Assembly (NCBI GenBank): GCA_024449915.1
Contig: JAMZAV010001436.1
Coordinates: forward strand, 62,001 to 126,000
Direction: 5' to 3'
DNA: 64,000 bases
DNA from: Sweltsa coloradensis
Taxonomy: Eukaryota; Arthropoda; Insecta; Plecoptera; Chloroperlidae
The first letter of the stretch is position 1; each line of letters starts with the position of its first letter. The translations under genes and the position numbers were made by a program. Shown one piece after another: positions 10,894 through 23,812 of this stretch. Below the pieces are notes generated by a model, which worked only from the letters and a program-made list of their open reading frames with translations, did no database searches and was not told where the DNA came from.

Positions 10894-11136
10894 AACTAAA
10901 CTAATTTCTCGATTTGGTTCGTCGGGAAACACTGCCGTAGGTGTATTGTTATTATTTACTACAATTCAGAAATTACAAAAATCCGCCCCAACTAGAATTC
11001 AGAGCTTAAAATGTACCCATCCTGATGGTCTAGTGGTTAAGACGCCTGTCTGGAATGCGGGAGATCCGTGGTTCTATTCCCGGTTGGGGCGGACTTTCTT
11101 AATTTCTGAATTGTAGTAAATAATAACTAAACTAAT
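10894..11136 (+). mobile_element. foldback element with tRNA-like core (tRNA2) and 12-bp direct flanks
   Basis: A 26-bp perfect inverted repeat bounds the element: 10949-10974 and 11101-11126 (TTATTATTTACTACAATTCA and its complement). A tRNA-like sequence at about 11019-11090 has a D-arm (GTCTAGTGGTTAAGAC), an anticodon-arm-like CGCCTGTCTGG, and a B box (GGTTCTATTCC); by eye it is nearest the tRNA-Asp/Glu group. The left arm also carries the reverse complement of the tRNA 3' end (CCGCCCCAACTAGAATTC). Perfect 12-bp direct repeats AACTAAACTAAT lie at 10894-10905 and 11125-11136. A 12-bp duplication would suit retroposition, while the long TIR would not; the class is therefore uncertain. Confidence 0.7.
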
Positions 11137-12337
11137 ATAATGGTGGAGATGCCGGCCGGGTAACAGAATTTCCAATCTTGCAGGAGGGATGGTCCCCCCT
11201 CCCCCTCACCCTCTCCCCCAGATCCCCCTGCAGTGGTCACCAGTATATCAAAGCCAGTAGCTACCGTGAGTCGTGGCACCACTCAGATAGACAGACGGAC
11301 AGCAATGCTTATAATATGCAAGCTTCGCTCCCTAATAAAGAAATGCATTGAAACTTCGTTGTCGCCTCCGTGTTGGTGCATTGAGATTAGCTGAAACAAA
11401 ATTTCGAGTCGATTTCTTTAGTTTTAGGATTTGTATATATGTGACAATATAGGCAATTATACAGGCCAAAATAAAGTACTAAATTAATTTGTCCTCTCTT
11501 AAATTATTCTGTCAGTTCTCTAAATTACCGCCCAAAGAGAACATCATAAACCAATTCTCAACTCTACATGATTAAATGCAAAGTTTGAAATTACAGGAAA
11601 AAGTCTAGCTCATATGAAACAGGTATTTACATTTTCTACCAGATGAAGGCTACACATTTTTTAAGTATTGACTTTTTCTCCCAAATAACAGATCATCAAC
11701 CTTTTAAACTGTTTAGTGTTACTAGGAATCATTATTGTTTGTGAGGAAAGGTTTTGGAAAGAATCCAAACAATTCTAGATATAACCAAAGATGTTCTTCA
11801 AGGTTATTAAAGAATTGTATACATTTTAATTGCCAGTTCATCTATTTTGTCGAGTTTGATTGGTTTACGCTTTTGCTCGGCCATAAAGTAGCGGATAATA
11901 ATGCTATGCGAACAGTGCGATTGCCTCTGGAAAGAAGGTTGTAATTACAGATATGCTTCATAAGAACCTTCTTTACGACGAGTAACAAGCGTGGTTCGGC
12001 TTCGGCCATGTCGCCTCTTCAGTTGGTAACTAAATGCTTCAAAGAATCCAAGTCATCACAAAATCATCGAGTACTCAGTGTCTAATTGATTTATTTAACG
12101 CCCATCCACTGATTTTGAAAGAATGATAGTGGATAAAACTAAGAACATAAAATGCACACAAATTAATTAACTGTGGTGTCGTTAGACAAATTCAGAAACA
12201 ATAATGTCACAACAACAATGCATTCTTTGGATCAGAAATAAATCAAGGGCTGAGAATAATATAGATACAACTAGACTCCTTGATTTATTAATGTTCGATG
12301 GTGTACAATAAGACAATATTAATGATACTATACCTTA
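11137..12337. other. mostly unassigned; GC-richer repeat-like block at 11140-11340
   Basis: The block 11140-11340 contains GGTGGAGATGCCGG, a motif that returns near 12588 and 12640 and inverted near 21490. It also has a C-rich run and AGACAGACGGACAGC before CAAGCTTCGCTCC. This looks like repeat debris, but the family is not identified. The remainder is AT-rich without recognisable features. Confidence 0.35.
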
Positions 12338-12345
12338 GCTTAGAG

Positions 12346-12932
12346 CAGGGTTGCCGTTTTTACGGGTTTTATCTGTTTTAACGGATTTTATAGGTTCAAA
12401 ACGAATCGATGGATTTTTATTCCAATTTACGTTTTTTGTGTTGTTTTTTTAGTCTCCTCTCCGTTTTATGCTGTTTCCAACTAGGGCTGGGAAAAAATCG
12501 TTATTTCAATGCGATATCGATAAGTGGGAATATTTTTAATATCGAAATATCATAATAAAAATTTAAAAAAATGAATTTCGTAATTTTGGTGGAGGTGCCG
12601 GGTAGGTAGCCAAAATTAAATTAATCCTGGCTGGATCATGGTGGAGATGTCGGGTCATAAAACGAGAGTGTCAGATCGTAAAAATCGTTAAATGCGTTTA
12701 TGGTGATACCTTATCAACCCTATTTGGCCTCAAATCGTCAAAAATAGGCCTACTATTTCCTTTTTTCATTTTTTTCATTTTTGTACAACATTATTTTGAT
12801 TTATCAATATCCTATCGAAATTGGTACATTTAGGCATTAAAAGGATTTTCAAGGATTTGAGGGTTTCATTTAAGGATTTCAAAGGATTTTTGATGTGCTC
12901 AAAACTGTTTTTTTTTCTTGGTCGCAACCCTG
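12346..12932. mobile_element. hAT-type non-autonomous DNA transposon (587 bp)
   Basis: Terminal inverted repeats CAGGGTTGCCG (left) and the complement of GTCGCAACCCTG (right) are flanked by GCTTAGAG (12338-12345) and CCTTAGAG (12933-12940). This is an 8-bp target duplication with one mismatch, as expected for hAT elements. The interior encodes no transposase. Inside, CTAGGGCTGGGAAAAAATCG near 12481 and TATCAACCCTA near 12713 may mark the edges of a second, older hAT-like insertion. Confidence 0.7.
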
Positions 12933-12940
12933 CCTTAGAG

Positions 12941-13805
12941 CTATATCTGAATATGTCAAATAATAAATTCACAAATAAATTAATAAATTACAAATTCAAT
13001 GCTATCACTAACAAATTTGTTCAACCATTACTGATTGTTTGTTGTGAATATTTGTCTATGTTTTCTTGAAGATTGTTGTTGTGTTGTGTGCCGATGTCAA
13101 GCTTCTACTAACTCTAGTCTCAATGACTGATTTAGTTTCTTGACAAAGACGACGAACATGCATTGCGGTCAATTATTACGTCGAGTGATAGTTGCTGGCA
13201 TTGAAACAACGATTTTATGTCAGTGTAATGCTATGGTTTATGGATATTAAATGGACGTGTACAACAATGTGAAGTGGACAAATTGTTTTGGTACATTGCA
13301 TAAAGTGGAAGTCATTAGTGTCCGTTCCTGCATCTTAGAAGCATAATTCGTCAAGCGTCTATGTCAAACCTAAGGCAAAACTGACTGTCGTAAGTTATCT
13401 AAATGTGCTATTATTCAGAAATAACTATAAATTGATATCAATTTTGGATTAGAAGCTAATTTTCAAAATCATACTTATAAATATTTTATTATTATTTTTA
13501 TTATTATTATTTTATTTAAAAAAATGATGTTATATAAATAACTCTCGGTCATTGGGACTAAAGTATTTAATTTCCTAAGTTTTGTTTGGAAACTTTTTTA
13601 TCCTGTATGAAAATACTCTAATATTATAGAAAATACTTATTGTATCAATAAACTACAGATAATGTTACATGTAGCGAGGGATGCCAGCAAGAGTGGATAG
13701 GAAATTTCAAAGTTAATGATTATATAAAAATGATATATCTCTAGTTGCGATAATGGTAAATGGATTTCGACCTATAAAAAATGAGAGTGATTTGTCATTT
13801 GTGTT
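12941..13805. other. unrecognised AT-rich sequence
   Basis: AT-rich with a TTATTA microsatellite at about 13487-13513. Nothing else recognised. Confidence 0.4.
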
Positions 13806-13960
13806 CTGTAGTGACCTTGTAATCAGGGGGTCGTCGGATCGATGCTTGTCACAAACAATCCTGGCTGAAGGTTTTTACCGAAGTTCCCCTCAGTCAGATA
13901 TGAATGCGGTTCTAGTAACAGGCCTTGAACATTCTCTCACTATGGAAATCAAACCAAAAA
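13806..13960 (+). mobile_element. SINE fragment (family S)
   Basis: AATCCTGGCTGAAGGTTTTT followed by ACCGAAGTTCCCCTCAGTC matches the post-tRNA body of the better copy at 20900-21158 (AATCCTGACTGAAGTTTTTT, CCGAGGTTTTCCTCGGTC). The tRNA-derived head is degenerate. The 75-codon ORF spanning it is a by-product. Confidence 0.5.
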
Positions 13961-15772
13961 TTACAAAATCCATCTTTTAAAACTTACAAGAGTGTTTCCC
14001 GATGAATGACATTGAGAAATTATCTCTCTACTATCTAAACACTATATTATATCGAGTAAGTGTATACATTCATACCGGAATAGCATATGTGTACCCTAAA
14101 ACGGTCACACTACTGTAGGAAAACAGCTGATGTGACCTAATTTTACTCTAGCCTCTTCGAGTTCGCTTATTTCTCTCTAGGATGTAGGCCTACTCCGAGC
14201 TTGATGCTTTGGGAGCTTGACGCTTTGGGAGCCCAGAAAACAACACAAACATTGCTGTCCTAGTTTCGATTTCTCATTCTGTACATAGAACGCGCACAAA
14301 CCAATAAACCCTTTGTTGCGCAATTTACCGTTTAGTGAAATGCATTTCAAAGGTAAGCAATTTCTAGCAAGGTCCAGAACCTCCATAAATCCGTCCCCTT
14401 AAAAAATGTTTGTTTTCATTCACTGTGCTAGTTAAAGAATGCAATTGCGAAGTAACGGAACTCTTACAAAAAATACAGTTACGCCATTTTTTAGTGCCAT
14501 CTTCAAATATATCCCCGACAATGAAGGACAGTTTTAATTTACAACTTTTCAAACATGAAAATAGACACTCGACTACTTTCGTACGAGATAGCTATGTACA
14601 CAATACCCTGCGAAATTTGTTTAGTTTTGCTAAAAAAACAACAACACACAAACATAACGAAAGTTGAAAACCCTAAACCCTAAATGTGTCTTCTCTAGAA
14701 TCCAGCCTTTTATCAACACTAAAAAACAGGATCGGAAATGAAAGAGAAATTCACCTTTTTAGAGCGAACCATAAAACCCACACAAATCACAGAGTGGGTC
14801 ACCTAACAAGCGTCACAAAAATCGCCGCCAAATCACGTAGCCTTTGAGTAGTAGGAAACGAGAATTTATCTCAACATAAAAAAAACGGATTATTTTAGTC
14901 GCTCAAGGTTTTTTAAATTCAATCAAGGTTAAACAAAATGCATGTGCATTATATAGCAGTATTAAAAACTTTCAAATTATGATTGTTGTTATGGGGAACT
15001 TTGACATCACGTACAGTGGCCAAAGTAAATACTATAGTTCAATTATCACGTACTAACAAGGTAGTTTCTTATTAAGAATTATTATACTGGTAATTTGTTT
15101 GAAGTTCAGTTCTTAAACACATAAGAAACTCCCTCCAAGAAAGTGCACGCGAAATAAATAAGACCTGGATTCATGTATCGTGTACGCTTCTCGTACACTA
15201 ATCGAAACCGATAAATATAAAGTAGAAGCACTCCATACAAATATCACTTTACTTGCGCGTGTACTTGAATACAATTTCGAATAACAATTAACTAATTGAA
15301 CGCATTCGTCTACCGTGGCCGTATACAAATTATCGGATAAACGTATTTTATGTGTTTAGCCTTGACAGACAATACAAGATAACCCTGAACTTTAAATAAA
15401 AATTGGGTGGACCTGAATCTGGAGTAGCTTGGTTACCACTCATTGCAAAAACATTTCTTGTTTCATTTCAGTTAATTCAATTTAATATAATGCACGCTAT
15501 AAAATGATATGGGTATCAAATATCAAATAAGTAGCCACTAATATACCTAATATTACAACGGTAATCAAACGGAGTACCCAAAATAGAGAGCGAAGCTACT
15601 TAATCAACAAATTGTCACAATCTTACCGTGCGTTGACATCCTTGTTGAAGGTCAGTGTCAACAAAAACTGCATCTCAACCAGAGGTCGTGTTTGGTTTTC
15701 ATCGCGGACGAGAAACACGCGCAGACGGACTGACGGACAGAAAAGTGGTGCTGAAAGAAAAGCTAAGGCTAT
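13961..15772. other. unrecognised sequence
   Basis: No family recognised. A short GGAGCTTGATGCTTTGGGAGCTTGACGCTTTGGG duplication (split here only for description: two 17-bp halves) lies near 14197. CCCTAAACCCTAA at about 14672 is too short to be telomeric. The right edge (15590-15760) holds GAGAGCGAAGCTACTTAATC and CAGACGGACTGACGGACAG, motifs common in degraded repeats. Confidence 0.35.
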
Positions 15773-16358
15773 TCCAGAGCACTCTTACCGATATTTTGAA
15801 AGTCAAAAGAAAATGGCTGAAGCTGGTTGAATGAAAGAGAACTCGAATTAAAAAGAAAAAAGTTTCATTTTGACGGGACAAAAGCTCAATTTTGGCCCAT
15901 TGAATGCACATTTTGGGTCAATAAGAAAATGAAAGTTCTTGGTGCAATACTTAATTTTATGCTTTTTTTGTACCTTTGTCTCCGTAATGAGTATACGGGA
16001 AAATAATTTTCTGAAATAACGTTTGATGTAGGCCTACGATTTTTTTCGTTCACCGGTTCAAAACTTTTATTTGTACCACGTGACAAAACAAAATCGCACA
16101 TGGAACATTATTTCCGAAAATTATGTTCCATTATACTCAGTTCGGACACAAAGGTGTGTTGAAACAATACAAAAATCATAGGTCAAAATTATTGCACATA
16201 GAACTTTCATTTTCTTTATTGACCCAAAATTTGCACATATTTGCCCAAAATGGAGCTTTTATTCTATCAAAAAATCTTCTTTTTGATTCAAGTTTCTCCT
16301 TTCATTCAACTAACTTTCATGCATTTTACTTTGCGAAATATCGGTAGAGTGCTCTGGA
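15773..16358. mobile_element. foldback/MITE-like palindrome (586 bp)
   Basis: The left arm (15773 to about 15950) begins TCCAGAGCACTCTTACCGAT. The right arm (about 16185-16358) ends with the complement ...ATCGGTAGAGTGCTCTGGA. The arms share long matched blocks such as GAAAATGAAAGTTCT, GGGTCAATAAGAAAATG and CATTTTGGGCAA-like segments; the symmetry continues inwards (ACCTTTGTCTCC on the left against GGACACAAAGGT on the right). I see no convincing target duplication. Overlapping ORFs of 70-76 codons on both strands come from the symmetry and are not proteins. Confidence 0.7.
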
Positions 16359-18493
16359 CAATTGCAGTGGCCATATGGAGCCTATAAATCACTTATTGTA
16401 AATAACACAGTTGATTTTAGTCTGGAATCTTTTAATGTTCAAATCTTGGTGTATTAATTTTTGTGTTCACTTTTGAACTATCCGCAAAAATAGATATTTA
16501 CGAATGCACTTTTTCGCACTAGAAAGAACCATTATAACAAATTATACTCAAATTCTTGCGACAATTTTCAGTGAAGCAGAGTACAATACATACAGTGTAT
16601 AGGTTGTAAGTAAGGCTGATGTTAATTACCGAAAACCCTTATGAACACGAGTAAACTTAAGAAGACTGGAAAATGCTCTCACTCAAAGGCGCAATTCAAA
16701 TATCGCTACCTCCTAATATAGTGTTCTAGATTTACTTACGATCAAGTTACTGCGCAGCACTACATGCGTGGGTTCTAAACAGGTACAGTCCGGTCTTAGG
16801 TTCAAATCCCGTCGATAAAACACGGGCTTTAGTAAAACAATTCATCTTCAGAGACAAATCTACTTCGAAGCTTCATTAATCTATTGCAAGTTGCATTTAA
16901 GAATAGTGAAAAGTGCATTTGAAACACAGTTCTGTTTTCTAAGAGATTTTGCATTGTTGGGAAGAGTAACAAATTATGAAAATATATATTAAAACTTTTC
17001 AAAACACTACTCTTGCCCCAAAACTGGGTTTAGAAAATAGTTTAAATGAAATGTAATACCACTAGATCTTGGCTCTTCGTTCAGTTCGTTGGCTAATAAG
17101 GAATACTTTTCAACATCTAGGGCGACGGTCGTCGCCCGGCAGTCAAGCGCATGCGACTGCTTAGGCGACACGAACTCCAGCCCTATATACAGCTACGAGA
17201 GTTGGGGGGTTTTCAGCTATCTGCACACGCCGCCCCGAAAGAGTTACAATCTTGAAACTCGGTATATGACCTGGTATGTGGTCCATGACATACCAAAAAA
17301 AATCAACCCGATCCGACAACTCGTTCTGTGTTAAAAAAGGCTCTCAACATCGTCAAATTCCTTTCGGCTGGCTGGTGGTTTGGTAGGTGGGTGGGTGGCT
17401 GGCTGGCTGGCTGGCTGGCTGCCTAGGAGTTCTCTGCGGAGATTGATTTAGCCTACAGAGAAAACGGTAAATCTTACAACTTCTTGGCCATGAACCAAAT
17501 TCAATGGCCAAGCTATTTTTTTATGATTTCGAGTTTAAAAATTAAACTTTTTTACCACAAAAATCTCTGTCTTGGCGCTCGTCAACAGGCGAAATGATCT
17601 TACTTATTTTCAAAGCGAAACTAGGGAGAAAGAATAAAAAGCTTGGCTCAACTTCTATATCTCACAGCATTCACAGCCGAAGACTTTTGAAGGAGAGCTT
17701 GGCTGCCGTTTTTTTTACAAATTGTTGTATTTGGTACGATTTTCTTGAACACCTGCTTATGATTAACACCCCCCTTTCCTATAATAATGAATGAATATAT
17801 AGTGTAACTGTGAACACATTGTATAGGTATATTTGAGGGGTGGGGGTAGGGGATGGAAGGTGCCCACTGTCTGTTCAATTGTTCATATGATCAATGTACT
17901 TAAAACGAGTGCCCAATTTCCAATAGTCAAACTTTATTTATTTATTATTTGTAACACTTTAAGAAGTACGTTATAGATTGTTAGAGAAGGAAAAATGGCC
18001 CAGTGTGTAGTTGACAATTTTTTCTCAAAGTGTAAAAGTTTCTTATGAATGTACCATAGATAATACAATAATATTACACTTATATATTGTATAACACTTC
18101 ATATAATAATATATATAACATATATAACACTTCATTAAAATATATTTGCAGACATGTCGTAGTGACCTTTTTATTTTGTAACTTTGACTATAGTCAGCAT
18201 AAATGACCAGCATTTTGAATTGTCGAATATTTGGATGTTCAAGTTTCTGTATGGACCGTATGTTTTGGAATGAAGAGTATCCTGTAGTCGATGCATCAAT
18301 AATCTGATGATTTTTAGTGAATTAACACATTTGACCCCCATAACTGATTCTCAGTGGGTACACAATATTTAAGAATCCGGTTCTTTACGTCAGGTTTGCA
18401 ATGACGTTTCAAGTCAGGGTCAGGGGAACGATAGTGGGATATTCACACGATTAGAGGGAAGACATGATCATTTAATTGGTTAAATAAAATTGA
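16359..18493. other. mostly unassigned; short GGCT microsatellite
   Basis: A B-box-like AGGTTCAAATCCCGTCGA near 16799 resembles the SINE S head, but no body follows. A GC-richer patch at 17115-17240 includes the small hairpin GGCGACGGTCGTCGCC. (GGCT)n lies at about 17395-17420. No exon is supported. Confidence 0.35.
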
Positions 18494-18626
18494 TTTGTTT
18501 GTTTGTTTGTTTGTTCGTTCGTTCATTCGTTTGTTCGTATGTTTGTTTATTTGTTTGTTTGTTCGTTCGTTCGTTCGTTCGTTCGTTCGTTTGTTCGTTC
18601 GTTCGTTCGCTCGTTTGTTTGTTTGG
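18494..18626. repeat. tetranucleotide microsatellite (GTTT/GTTC)n
   Basis: A run of GTTT and GTTC units with few interruptions. It creates 60-66 codon Cys/Leu/Phe and Thr/Asn/Lys ORFs on the two strands; both are artefacts. Confidence 0.95.
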
Positions 18627-20899
18627 ATTTGTCCCCAAGCCATATAAATTTGTGGTCATGATTGCGGTATAATTTAATATTTGTTTGTTTGTATCATTTT
18701 AATGAGACCAAGATGGCGTGTTTGTTTTGATGTGTCGACCTTGGCTAGGAGTGAGTTTTATGTTTTAATTGTTGCTATTCGAAAAGTGTTGAAATTACCC
18801 AATATATCGCTTAGTTGGTTAAATTTGTTATAGAACATGATAAGTCCTAAAATTGTATTTAATCATAAACTTTATTTCACTGTAAATAACCTATATCAAC
18901 AACATAGCAAGCTCCACAACTGTGATATGTATTGGATTATAAATTAAATTCTAGTAAATAGATTACATTATATTTTTTAAGTCTAATATAGTTTCACTTA
19001 ACAAAAGCACAAAATACAAATAGAAAACTACGTATGGCATGGTATTTATACAATACGAATAAGATTACAAAAAATAAGCATTTAACATTGGGAATTTATA
19101 TGGTTGTGTCTGTTGGTTGAATAAGTACGTTGGATTCGATTAGAGTCAAGTAATAAAAAAATATCTAGTCTGTTTTTAAAGATCAAAAGTTTGTACATTT
19201 CGTTTAGGTTTTTTCAAAATTTAATAAAATTCCTTAATTTAGGTTTTGTTAAAACAGCTTATTGTTTTTCATTGTTGCTTACGATAGACCAAAATTAATT
19301 TGCATTGATCTGGTATCTTTGAAATACTTGCATTTTCAATATAATTGTGTTTTTTATACCAATTGAATATTGAATCCTTTCTAAAAATCCTCCAAACATT
19401 AATATTTGAATAGAAAATTGTACTTCTACAGTATTCAAACACGCTGTTATTGCTTGAGTCAAAAACGTTAAATGTTAACAGAAATACATTTATAATGTTT
19501 GAAGATATGTACATAATATATTTGACACTGACCTTTCTCTCTTCTTTTATTTTGCGGAAGCAGAATATCTGTTCACCTCTGCTGGACATATTTAACATAT
19601 TTTATCATAATGATTATAACTAAAGGTTTCTTGATATAAACAAGGAAAATAATCGTATGTTTCCACTTGTTGATAGTTTATTGCTTTGCTTTTTTTTTTT
19701 ATAATTTACGTACATGTTTTCATAGGTTAACATTAAAACTCGATTAAGATATACGCAATCACGTGTTCTCCACTCTTTACAGCACCTTGTGACTCTGACA
19801 AGATACTTGACTTGGGTGCGCTTTAGATTTAAAACCAATTATAAAGTATTTGCATATTGAAATTCCTTTGAATGTAGTTTCCTAACGAACCCAGATATTC
19901 GCCGTATTTGTGTTTTATGTGGCCAACTTTGATTATTTAGTACAAAGGCCAGACATTTGTTTTCGACACAAACCAAAAGTCACCTGTTTTGAACGACTTA
20001 GTTTATTTGTACCAAAGCCAGCGGGAAGTTACACACGTACGTTTTGGTTGGTAATAATATGAACATATTTATAACAAATAAAGTAATAATATAGATATAT
20101 GCAATACCTGGTGAAGGGACATTTTTCATTTCTGTCTAAAATACTATCATCATAACAGCGTCATCCTCACCTACTATCAAAGCAAGGTAAAAAATGTATA
20201 TGCACACATTTTTCAAACATCTGCACAGATTTAAATTGAAATGAATCATTTTGAGAACGGATGAACGAACAGGTGTTTGAAAGAACGTGAGAAGACACCT
20301 GCCCTGATCTCTTCATTTGACCATGTCTTCGTCCGCTTGCGTCATCACGTTGTATTCTAGCGTAGTTTTAATGACCTAAAGCCGACTATCATGAATCACA
20401 GCCACAAACAAAGCGGAGACATGATATACTACTTGCCTTGTAACTAGAGTGTTTATATCCCATTGCAGAATTAATCAACCGTATAATAACTACTCGGGAC
20501 ACCATTAAAAAAACTCGTTTCTCATAACTGATACTAATTTCAGTATTGATTTGCAATGACATGGTGATATGTCTGGCGGAAGTTAGCGTGGTGACTGTAG
20601 CCGACATCATAATTACGACTGCTCACCGAGATTGTTATTACCGAGGTCTGAGGTCTCTCTCTTTGTGTTGTGTTTACAAGTTGGACACCCGATAATAAGC
20701 GGATATCACGCATACTGTAGTTAGTCTGTAAAGATGCTATATTAGGTAATGTGCTCTATGGAAACAAATCACACGCGTTCATGTTGTGAATCATTTTCCT
20801 GTTAGATGTTTAGCCTCGATTAGTTTTAATAACGAGTTATCAATCTACGGTATGACTAGACAATTTAGAAATAGATCACTCAGAAATGCAGGAGGCTAA
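18627..20899. other. unrecognised AT-rich sequence
   Basis: The longest ORF (109 codons, minus, 19269-19598) is Ile/Asn/Phe-rich, as expected from low GC, and I recognise no motif. No repeat family identified. Confidence 0.4.
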
Positions 20900-21158
20900 A
20901 ACGTTTGATGCTTCCGATCTACACGTGCAACGTGCAGGAAGATTTACTTTTAGGTCCTGGGTTCGAATCCCGTCGAGACCGGAAATCCTGACTGAAGTTT
21001 TTTCCGAGGTTTTCCTCGGTCGGCAAGGAATTGGATTCTCGGATATCCCTTCACAATTGTCTTATCCGCAACATACCTAGTTCGACACCTGAAGAGGGGC
21101 ATGAACTTCACCTGGGCAGGCTTCCCACAAAATGTATTTATTTATTTATTTATAATCT
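20900..21158 (+). mobile_element. tRNA-derived SINE, family S, best plus-strand copy
   Basis: The head carries a B box (CTGGGTTCGAATCCCGTCGA). The body follows: AATCCTGACTGAAGTTTTTT, CCGAGGTTTTCCTCGGTC, GGATTCTCGGATATCCC, then ACACCTGAAGAGGGGCATG and CACCTGGGCAGG. It closes with a (TATT)n tail at about 21134-21153. Parts of this body recur at 13806, 25590, 42165, 56347 and 58998, which defines a dispersed family. The A-box region is less clear here than in the 58998 copy. Pol III transcription and LINE-mediated retroposition are inferred from structure. Confidence 0.75.
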
Positions 21159-23812
21159 GATATATTTTTATTCAACAAGTACCATGCCGTCCAGTGATAC
21201 ATAAAGTAGCTAGCGAACTTGCCGATATTATTATATGGCGTAGTTTAATTTATAAATGAGTAGTCTTAAAGTAGTATGCATCCATCAAAAGTCGAACAGA
21301 CTACTACTAGCATTGGCCGATTCATTCCTCTGCGTCTGTCCGTCTGTGCGTGTGTCAAGTTTCACGATAAATCCGAACACTTCCTCCGATTAACTAGCGT
21401 TTCTTGTTGCATACCCTCACCAAATATGATACATGAATGTTTCTACCCCTGGTTGTCAGAGGGGCAAATATATCCCTATTCAAAGGAGGCGTTTCTATGA
21501 ACCCGGCACCTCCAACAAAGGTGTCTGGAAAAATGTGGGATTTAAAATATTTTCCGTGAAATCGACAGTAGGTTAGTTCTCAATTTTTGTACGTACGTAC
21601 CAGGTTTAGTTATACAATATAATTTTAGTATTGTTTGTTGTATTTTACTCCTTCCGTTGGTGGGCGCGTCCTCTAGAATTTTATCACCTCTGAAAAGGGT
21701 TTAGTTTATTGGTTTTGATATTACCTTGAAGATATTGAGAAATACACGTGTATCCACAATCTCCAACCCGCGCGCTTGTCTACCTACAATAAACATTTCA
21801 AATGCAAAATACTTCAAGTCACCTATTAAAAGCCCATTAAATTAGCAGGTGTCCGTTGGAAGAATATTGGGTAGGGCCTATCATGAAAGCCAATAGTCAG
21901 AGTGACATATTAACACACTGTAGCAGAACCTCACTCCATTATTTGGGTTTTATGTATACTTCCAGGTATTTTAATTATGTGTTTCTAATTTAATGTCCAG
22001 GCACACATGTGGAGTCTGGACCATACTCAACAATAAATAATGTATTTAATGCCAAATTGTCTTGATAGTGATTAAATTCAAGGTGAGAACTTTGCCATAG
22101 GTAATAAAACGTCGGCAGGAAGTAACAAAAAAAAACGATATCATTCTTAGTTTCGAATGCCGATTTGGGTTGTGAGTTGATCACGTGTTAATTGTGAGGT
22201 GTTGTGTTAAAACGCATAATACTAATATTAAATTAAATAGCTCACTAAGAAAATGATTATTGTCGGATAGTTACATGATTGTAAAGAGCTTTGAAGCATT
22301 CGTTTACAGAAATGTTGCTGTGTACATCACACATCAACACTTTCGTTGCGTAGTTCATACTTTCGTCCTAGCTATTTCGTGCCATTCCGAACAATTGTTA
22401 TTGTCTCCATGCGCTCATACTTTTCATACACTCAATTATACTTACTTACTTTTACTTACTACACATACTTTCTGTAAGTCAGCCCAGTATGGGGAGAAGC
22501 CTGCTCCCCCCCCCACCCCCCTTTAATAAGTAATTGTGGAGGATGTATAGCTTCAGAATAACACATTGTGATGGTAAATAGCTATTCGTTCAGCCAGAAA
22601 AAAATCGAGGTACATTAAGTTCATTAAACCTTTACATAGCCCTGCGGTCGTGAATGATCTATACTCTTCTTAATAAGCCAGATACATACACAAACCTATA
22701 TAATTTGGACTTTTTAGCCAAATTCAAAGACGTAAAATAATTTTAAAATAATTGTGTCTGTGCATATTGATAGCTTCTCCGAGGATGTGTGTTGGTTATG
22801 AAATTCTCGTTATTTTTTAACACATGTAAAGCATATACAAATAAGCTTAAAAATTAAAAATTAACAGATAAATTAGCGAGGAGACGTCGGATTTCGGAGA
22901 TGTCTAAAGGGGGCGTCAGATAAAGGTGAGAACCATGTTTCTACATTTTTCTACTATATATTTATATATTTTTTTCTACATATTATTATTTATTACATAT
23001 TTATCAAAGAACGATCAGCGAAACTAGTTTCCGGTAAATTATTGACGTAGCCACTTTTCTGCTGTCCACTTTCAATTTATCGCCAACGCACGTCCACAAC
23101 TCTCTTATTATTGTAAAGTACGGTAATATTGATTTCCACAACCACAGCCACACCCCTATAATAATCAATCACTAGTTACTGATGCGAGCCAACCGCTGCT
23201 AGTGCAGCTAACTGCATGTACCTGCCTGCCTGCGTAATGTCTCACTTATTGAAAACAACAATCAGTCCTAGCAGTTCCAAGATGAAGTGAGAGAGTTCAA
23301 CCAAAGTAAATTAACTTGATAAAGTCATCCACATTGATGACTCTATACTTCGGAAATTAATTAACAACGAAGTGTGAGTTATTCACCATGACGTGTGGAA
23401 ATAACCCGTAATAATTGTAATTCGACTTCAATTTATTTGAACATGCTTGTTTAATTATTTTGTAATATTTCAAAAACCAATATTCAAACAATTCGAAAAC
23501 AAAACATAGCTAGAAGGATCCAAACCTATTTTAAAGTTCATACATCGTACAAGAAAAGTGTATAGCAAGGGGTGCAGTATACCCACAAAGAACTTATTGG
23601 GTGGGTTATAAATTGGCTTAATATTATAATAATCGAATAGTGATTTGAAACAACATTGCAGTTTAAGAACTGTTCTTCAACGATATTTTGCTTTGGATGA
23701 AGGTTTCACTTGCGTTTGTCAGAACTATTAACATTACATGCTAATTTGAGGTTATTTTCATCCCAAAATGTGCACCCATTTACTCTTGGCGAAATCTTGT
23801 ATTTCTTACTTC
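21159..23812. other. unrecognised sequence
   Basis: At 21480-21520 there is an inverted GGAGGTGCCGGG motif like those at 11150 and 12588. C-rich runs occur at about 22506-22521. No coding or RNA gene recognised. Confidence 0.4.

Noticed and set aside
14670..14685. CCCTAAACCCTAA, and CCCTAACCC at about 40735, as interstitial telomere repeats
   Set aside because: Two units or fewer at each place; too short to separate from chance.
18443..18672. Cys/Leu/Phe-rich ORF and opposing Thr/Asn/Lys-rich ORF
   Set aside because: Translation of the GTTT/GTTC microsatellite.
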